A stretch of 64,000 nucleotides of DNA from Pollenia angustigena. Its lineage: Eukaryota; Arthropoda; Insecta; Diptera; Polleniidae. The stretch covers positions 234,599,127 through 234,663,126 of the forward strand of contig OV884056.1 in NCBI GenBank assembly GCA_930367215.1. The letters are read 5' to 3'. Position numbers and translations under genes: made by a program. This document shows, piece after piece, positions 58,295 to 64,000 of this stretch. The stretch's first letter is position 1. Each line of letters opens with the position of its first letter. The notes under the pieces are model-generated. The model searched no databases and was not told the origin of the DNA. It worked only from the letters and a program-made list of their open reading frames with translations.

Positions 58295-59465
58295 ATTTAA
58301 CTTAACTCGATTCTACTTTACATTATTAAAATCTGTTCAACACCCCTTTTCAAGTGAAAACTCGCCTTTTTCATTAGTTTGAATTTATACCTCCTTGAAT
58401 TTGTTTTTTTTTTTTTTTTTTTTCTATAATAATATTTTAGCAATTTAGCCTTAAATTTCTCCAATACAAAAAAAAAAACTAGTTTTCTAAACAAAAAATA
58501 TGCGCCAATTAATTTTATTTTCTGTAATTTCATCTCCTACATTTCCAATCAATCGTTTAATTATGCATTTTGAAATTGTTAACGAAAAAAAAACTACAAA
58601 GAAGATTGTTTTAACAAACCAGCCCTCTCATCAAAAAAAATATATAATAAAACACAAAACTACAGAAATTATTAGCAACATGCCTTGAAGCACTTGTTGG
58701 TTGCCACAAAAAAGTAGCAGCAACGTGCTGCAAATATGTAATAAAACGTCGAAAAGGTAATTACTATGTGCAACAGATCTTTTACTCGACTTTTTGTACA
58801 ACACTGTTGATTTTCTTTTTTTGGTGGCAGCAATTGTTTATTAAACTCATCACGATTTGTTTAACAACATGAAAAAATTTAAAATTATTATCCAAACAAA
58901 ATCTTTGGAAAAAAAAAGTTTATTAACAAATACTAAAACCATCGACAGATTTAAAATTTAATGAAATGATGAAGAAAAAAAGAGAAAAATCGCTTTAGAA
59001 AAAACTAAATAAACGCTATAATTTGATTGCATAAAAACGTGTATACGTGATGTGTACTATTATTTGTTGACCGATTAAATTGTTACATTGACTCCTTATT
59101 TCATCGTAGTGAAGAACAACTGCGGCAAGTGTTGTGAAACGAGTAATCGTTTTGTATTACATGAAAAACTAACATTAATTTTAACAACATGCAGATATTT
59201 TTGCTAAAATCTTCTTCAGACCTATTTGTATGTAAATTTACCTAATGACGATTTATGTCGATTTTAAAAACTGGAGCTTCAAACGGAGCTGGTTTATAAG
59301 GGAGAAACGTAGAGTTTTGCTTACGGAAGGTATGAATATTAGAGTGGGTCAATTTGTTCGGGCCCAAAAAAAGTGACAAAGCGTATAGCAAAATCGTAAT
59401 CTACGGAAAATTCTAAGAACTTTTCCTAAAGAAACCATGGTTTTAATTTTTAGGCAAAAAAATAT
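58295..59465. other. gene-free AT-rich stretch
   Basis: No gene was recognised. A T run lies at about 58,405-58,422, and a repeat-type phrase AGAGTGGGTCAATTTGTTCG at about 59,342. Confidence 0.5.
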
Positions 59466-59469
59466 TTTT

Positions 59470-59806
59470 TTTTCTCCACAAATTTATTTTTACCGGCAAA
59501 ACTGTTGATTATAAAGAAAAACGTTATATGAACTGATTAAAGAAATTGTAATTCTAAATTTTTTTTAGCAAAATCGGACAAGTGGTTCTCGAGTTATGTT
59601 AAACTACGTTTTTGCCAAAATGTTACAACTAAGCGAAAAAACATCAAGATAAGGAAAAAATTTAAAATGTCATAACAAAAAACTGACACATATGAACGCC
59701 AAACCCTTTGAGGGTTTTACTAAACTGACCTAGTACCATCACCCTGACTTGAAATTTCTCACCCCCCAGACAATAATCCCAAAAATGTTCCATAGTGTTA
59801 TTTAAG
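59470..59806 (+). repeat. third copy of the palindrome-arm repeat
   Basis: Matches the right arm of the palindrome from CTCCACAAATTTATTTTTAC through CTGACCTAGTACCATCACCC. It extends past where that arm stops, to ACAATAATCCCAAAAATGTT CC, as in the outer edge of the left arm. Confidence 0.85.
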
Positions 59807-60149
59807 AATCTGCGATCGCATATTTTTTTTATTTTTTACATTTCACAGTGCAGTTTTATTATTATCTCGAGCATAAAACTTCTACATTCGATTCTTCCGT
59901 ATTTATCTCAACTTTATTTGATTATTTTGTATTGGAGTAACGTGTACTCTTCTGTTGTTGTTTAGCAGGAAAACGTGTGATGTTGCTGTGCTGACAATTC
60001 TTGGTCGCTATCAACGCTTCTGAATCAGTTTCTACTATAATCGATTCTGCTTCGATTGTTTTCAAATTTATGATGATATTTATAGAACTTTTTTGTATTA
60101 GGTTCAACTGTTTTTTTATTGCATTTTCCCAAAAACTATTCGATTTATA

Positions 60150-60490
60150 TAAAGGGTGGTCCAACCATAAAGCACGATGTTAATTGTGAGTCACACCTTA
60201 ACGTCAAGTTGTTTTCCCATTTAAAATTACATTTCTTTTATACAGTGTTTGACAAATTCAACCATGACGAGGTTCACAAATTCAATTTTTGGCTGAACAG
60301 GCAGAAGTAAATGGTGACTTTACAAAGGAAGTTATCTTCAGCGACGAGACACACTTTCACTTCAGTGGATTCAATAACAAGCAGAATTGCCGCGTTCGGT
60401 CAAATAAGAAACCACGAGTGGTTGTTTAAGAGTCGACACATCCACAAAAAGTGACTGTTTGGTGCGTTGTTGTTGAAATCAACAACAAGC
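60150..60490 (+). pseudogene. IS630-Tc1-mariner superfamily transposase fragment (first catalytic Asp region)
   Basis: The flank CTTAACGTCAAGTT ... CAGTGTTTGACAAATTC is shared with 35,040. After an internal deletion the frame reads AEQAEVNGDFTKEVIFSDET then HFHFSGFNNKQNCRVRSNKK. This is the F-S-D-E-x-H-F ... N-K-Q-N-x-R block with the catalytic Asp at 60,343-60,345. A TAA follows, then HPQKVTVWCVVV in the same frame. The C-terminal part is missing. Confidence 0.75.
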
Positions 60491-60839
60491 TGCAAACATG
60501 CGTCAACAGATGCGTGCTATGGTGATATGGTGGCTAAACAGCTGTGTATCAAATGTAAAGTTGTAGTATAGAAGCAATATTATACTTTGTGCTATAAGAA
60601 CTCACGAAAGAAAATTAAGAGGGATAGGTTAACCAGCCAATTATATATGCGAAGAAGAGGCTAAGAAGAGTTCAACCCACTTCCAGGAAACTTATCATTA
60701 ATTAGAATAAAACCCTAAAGTTCAAATAGAAACCATTACAATGGTTTTGTGCTGGCACTTAGCGGCCACTATTTGGTGTAAGAGCGAAGAGAGAAATATT
60801 CCACAGTCGAATATGATTCCTTTTGTATTAATAAGATTT

Positions 60840-61030
60840 CTGTATGACGGCCAATTTCCCATTTTTTTATTTTTGATAAATGCACTGAACTTTGTTGTGA
60901 GGGAAAGCTAGCTTTAATGCGCATTTCACTGGCTGCTTAGGCCAGCTAATCAGGAAACCTTTTCCAAAGATTTTAGAAAAGCTAAAAATATTTAATACAA
61001 ATAAACCCGTAAAGCGAATACGAATTTTAA
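60840..61030 (-). repeat. unclassified dispersed repeat, second copy
   Basis: Collinear with 39,640-39,860: TTGTGAGGGAAAGCTAGC, GCTGCTTAGGCCAGC, CAGGAAACCTTTTCCAAA and TAAAGCGAAT follow in the same order. Confidence 0.75.
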
Positions 61031-61039
61031 ACACCCAAA

Positions 61040-62015
61040 GTCTAATCTTAGCGAAATCTAATGGAAATTATGGTACATATAACAATCAAAATGTTATAAT
61101 CTGATGTTTATGAGCTACGCGATACAGATGATTGCAAATCAATAGTTGCAGTTTTTGCATTTGTAATAGCAGCTGCCTGCATTCAACATTAAATGGCAAC
61201 GATATACAAAGTTTTTTTGTTTTTTTTTTTTTTTTGTTATAATGTAAAAAACGTGTGATTTTATTAGCTTTTAGAGAGCAGAAGATAATGAATACCTTAA
61301 CGGATAAATGTGCGCAATCAAATTGAAGATTTGCAATATTTATCCAACTATGTATCTAAAACACCAGCATCTACAGGCACCACAATACAACTGGTCATGA
61401 ATTGCACTTCAAAAAAAAAAAGAAAAAAAATTTTGTTTCATGAATATCAGCACTCATAAAAATTCATGGTTACAAATGCGTTATTTGATTTTTATTACAC
61501 GTTGTTAATTCAAATGTATCTTGCTCGAACTGCGAATGATTCGGCCTGGCAGCTACTGTTTGCTAAAACTTTTTACTTTGATTTGGGTGTGGTGTTCACT
61601 TGATTATGATGTGAAAATGTTAATGTGAGAAATTTTATGATCGGCTTTTTTCTTGTTATTTTTGCAATAAATTGAAGGCCGTAGAGAAAATGAAATTTGC
61701 ATTTAGCCAAAGACAAGAGTGGCATCATTGGGCAGAAAAATTAAAAAATATACAAGAACAAATATTAAAAAAAAAAACAATAATATGTTCAAAAATATGC
61801 AAAAAAGCATGAATATTTTTTTTTGTTATTTTATTAAGGGAATTATTGGCTAAATACACATACATTCACATATCGCTCATTCGCTGCAATATCGTCATAA
61901 CTCAAAAATATTAGATTAACAGACTCTAAAGTATTAAAGTTACACAGAGCATAAATAAAAATGTATATTTATATATTTGTTTATATAATCAAAATGAAGA
62001 TAAGATTCTAAAATC
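61040..62015. other. gene-free AT-rich stretch
   Basis: Homopolymer-rich AT DNA without recognisable genes or element ends. Confidence 0.5.
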
Positions 62016-62019
62016 TGGA

Positions 62020-62300
62020 CGGACGAGCACAGGGGACCTGTACCTAACACATTTGATTCGTTTGAGATGAGAACTTTCCGAAAAATTACCAGAATCTGCA
62101 ACCACACATGAAGCATTATTATTTCATTATGACAACGCTAGACCACGTGTTGCAAGGCCAGTTAAAAACTATTTAGAAAATATTGGTGGAGAAGTTTTAA
62201 CACACTCTCCTTATAGTAGAGACCTTGTCTTGTCCGACGACCACCACAAGTTTTGGTCGACAAAGAAAGCATACACTGGAAAACGCTTCTCTTAAGAATA
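62020..62300 (+). pseudogene. mariner (DD34D) transposase C-terminal catalytic fragment
   Basis: The frame reads RKITRICNHT-like sequence, then FHYDNARPRVARPVKNYLEN and IGGEVLTHSPYSRDLVLSDD. These match the H-D-N-A-x-x-H ... H-P-P-Y-S-P-D-L-A-P-S-D-Y-H block of mariner transposases. Exactly 34 residues separate the Asp of DNA from the first Asp of SDD, the DD34D spacing. Both ends are truncated and one frameshift precedes it. It is a different lineage from the 35,040 and 60,150 fragments. Confidence 0.75.
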
Positions 62301-62436
62301 GGACATTCGAGTTGGCTTGATTCGTTTGTGCTGCTTCACGCAAACAAGCCCAAATACTTAAGTATATCTGTTTTATAGGTATTTATAGCAAAACCTAACC
62401 CCGAACAAAAAAAAAAATAAAAACAAATCGCATAAC

Positions 62437-63684
62437 CAAAGGCCGGATTTTTATGCAAATGCATATTTGTTCTCGTCAATCGGAGATTACCATATACAAC
62501 ATATCTTAGCGAATCAAGAAATTTACAGTAAAATGGCATCGGTTATTCCAGTATTTTGCTTTGAATGCATATTTTTGCATATATTGTTGATATTGCATAT
62601 TTTTGATGCATATTTTGAAAAAACTTGTTTAAATTGCTTTATTTTGCCTTGCACCCTTCCGCAGAAGAGATAAAAGACAACTTGGATGATTTTTATTTAT
62701 TGATTTTTTATGGGTAAAATATTTTTTAAAGCACCTTCGCGTGTTGCCGCATATAAAAAGAATTATCCGGATTAATGTCTTCCTCTACAGCCTATAAAAT
62801 CCAGATGGGGGAAGTGGTTGAAAGCAATTATGTATTATGCTGAAAAATTTTGCCAATTCAAAGATCTGGTTACAGGATTCAACAATGGTGAACTTAAGTT
62901 AATTGATGTTGCCATAAATAAGATGTATTTTGTTGACGGTAACTTAAGTTAACAAATTTGTAGCAAGCTTGATAAAGTTAATTATTTAAATCTATTGTTT
63001 TAAATCCCTAACTGCTTGCATATTTAATTTAAATTGTTTTCGAAAACAGCGTAGTGAAAATTAATATACCACAGAATAACTATCAGCATTTAATCATGCA
63101 CCTATCACTTCCGTTTTATTTTGTTTTGATAAACAGGCAGTAAACTTTTATTTTGAAAAGATGTAGGCTCAAATATATCTCTAAGAGGAATGTTATAAAA
63201 CAAAATCAATAAAAATTTGATTCGTATGTAATTGCGATCGGTTTCGCAATATGTTTAAGCAAATGACAGTTTCACAAAATTTTACAAACAGTTTTCTTAA
63301 GTTTAATATGGTTTGACACTTATGATTAACATGCATTCGCACAGTTGCTCAAGCCAGCTTATGCATATTAAAGTTGATCCTTTACAAGGGACTTAATTTA
63401 CATGAATGTCTTACTGTTTCTTTATATATTTGTGTTTTATTTTATTTTAACTTCTACTTTTGTGGTTTTTGAGCCTTTCGTACGTTTATGACACTGAATT
63501 TTAACGTTCTTCATGCTATTTTTGTTTTTTCTTGTTATTTTAGTTTTTTTTTATCACTAATTAAAAAATTTAAGATAATTTGAGCTGCATATTTTTAAAA
63601 TTTTTAGCGCATATATTTCTATTTTAAGTGCATTTTTTTATGCGCATAAAACACGATTTTAACGGCATAAAAGTCCGGGCCCTG
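62437..63684. mobile_element. hAT element with transposase remnants
   Basis: The ends CAAAGGCCGGATTTTTATGC and inverted CAGGGCCCGGACTTTTATGC are terminal repeats. CGCATAAC (62,429-62,436) and CTCATAAC (63,685-63,692) form an 8-bp duplication with one mismatch. Subterminal GCATATTT motifs are repeated on both sides. It contains transposase coding at 62,640-62,960. Confidence 0.85.
62640..62960 (+). pseudogene. hAT transposase fragment within its own element
   Basis: One frame reads FFKAPSRVAAYKKNYPD, then after a stop QPIKSRWGKWLKAIMYYAEK followed by FCQFKDLVTGFN and VAINKM. This is the P-x-x-T-R-W-G-T-W-L-x-A-x-x-Y-Y segment between the catalytic core and the dimerisation domain, homologous to residues 15-60 of the 6404-7090 ORF. 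The rest of the protein is deleted. Confidence 0.7.
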
Positions 63685-63692
63685 CTCATAAC

Positions 63693-64000
63693 GAAAAAAA
63701 TAACATGAAAACAACAAAACTTTTTTTCAACGTTTAATGCAAAGTTCATGTTTATTGGTATTGTTATTGTTCAAAAGTAAGCAACATGACTTTGCTCAAT
63801 GTTTTTAACAACCAGGAAACAAATTATTTTTCCATTTTTAATAGAATTAAAAAATACCCATACGTACATTTATTTAAGTTTATTTGATTCAAAGGAAATC
63901 TCATTCGTATTTTGAGATCCTTTGTAAAGTTCTTAACAATTGAAAATTTTTAATACAAAAGATATGTATGTATTAGGGCTTCCAATCGGGAAATCCCGAT
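63693..64000. other. AT-rich spacer to window end
   Basis: Nothing recognisable was seen. Confidence 0.5.

Noticed and set aside
1..64000. CRISPR arrays, prophage, bacterial operons or LTR retrotransposons
   Set aside because: No regularly spaced direct repeats, ribosome-binding sites or gene clusters, and no paired LTRs with gag-pol were found on either strand.

Overview
This window looks like transposon-dominated, non-genic DNA from a dipteran fly, probably a higher (calyptrate-type) fly. It is very AT-rich, and I found no intact host gene, rRNA, functional tRNA, CRISPR array or bacterial-style operon. The fly assignment is an inference from repeat content: HINE/mini-me-like elements with (TA)n and (GTCY)n cores, and Jockey-superfamily, Penelope, Transib, mariner, pogo, hAT and PIF/Harbinger-like remnants. 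Almost every recognisable coding stretch is a dead transposase or reverse transcriptase fragment carrying stops or frameshifts.

Region by region. 0-4.4 kb holds the 3' coding tail of a non-LTR retrotransposon split by a TA-flanked foldback element, then a reverse-strand DUF7869-like (RNase H-fold) ORF with two in-frame stops. 4.4-6.1 kb is a foldback element with ~380-bp terminal inverted repeats and a 9-bp direct repeat (Mutator-like architecture) enclosing an unrecognised cysteine-containing ORF. 6.4-7.1 kb is a hAT transposase C-terminus. 7.9-13.3 kb is a nest: a TA-flanked element contains a 4.5-kb hAT element with a perfect 8-bp target duplication, which in turn contains a nearly intact non-LTR reverse transcriptase and two copies, one inside the other, of an element carrying a tRNA-like module. 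13.7-20.6 kb holds truncated foldback elements and hAT shreds. 23.7-24.3 kb is a Transib (RAG1-related) fragment. 26.3-28.5 kb is a Penelope-like element with reverse transcriptase and GIY-YIG regions.

31-33.5 kb is a four-layer nest: a 300-bp-type repeat, a GGTTAGG repeat, a TA-type foldback element and a MITE. 35-37 kb holds a mariner-like pseudogene and a Jockey-clade retrotransposon. 38.7-42.8 kb carries a tandem 300-bp repeat, several PIF/Harbinger-like MITEs and a HINE copy. 43.8-50.2 kb is a composite: an outer inverted-repeat element whose left arm is split by a 3.6-kb hAT element with perfect 8-bp duplication, which is itself invaded by a TA element and then a HINE; its centre holds a ~1.9-kb palindrome with ~500-bp arms around a non-LTR fragment. 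51.8-56.9 kb contains two more HINEs, a non-LTR endonuclease remnant, MITEs and a pogo-like element with a CENP-B-type HTH remnant. 57-64 kb contains two more hAT elements with 8-bp duplications and two mariner-type fragments.

The pieces do not form a pathway. What they offer is a datable stratigraphy of nested insertions, with natural empty sites (for example 44,113-46,382 against 7,883-13,267) that fix several element boundaries. The most promising under-described items are the Mutator-like element with its captured ORF, the DUF7869-like gene, the tRNA-carrying foldback family and the large palindrome. All family calls were made by eye, without database searches.
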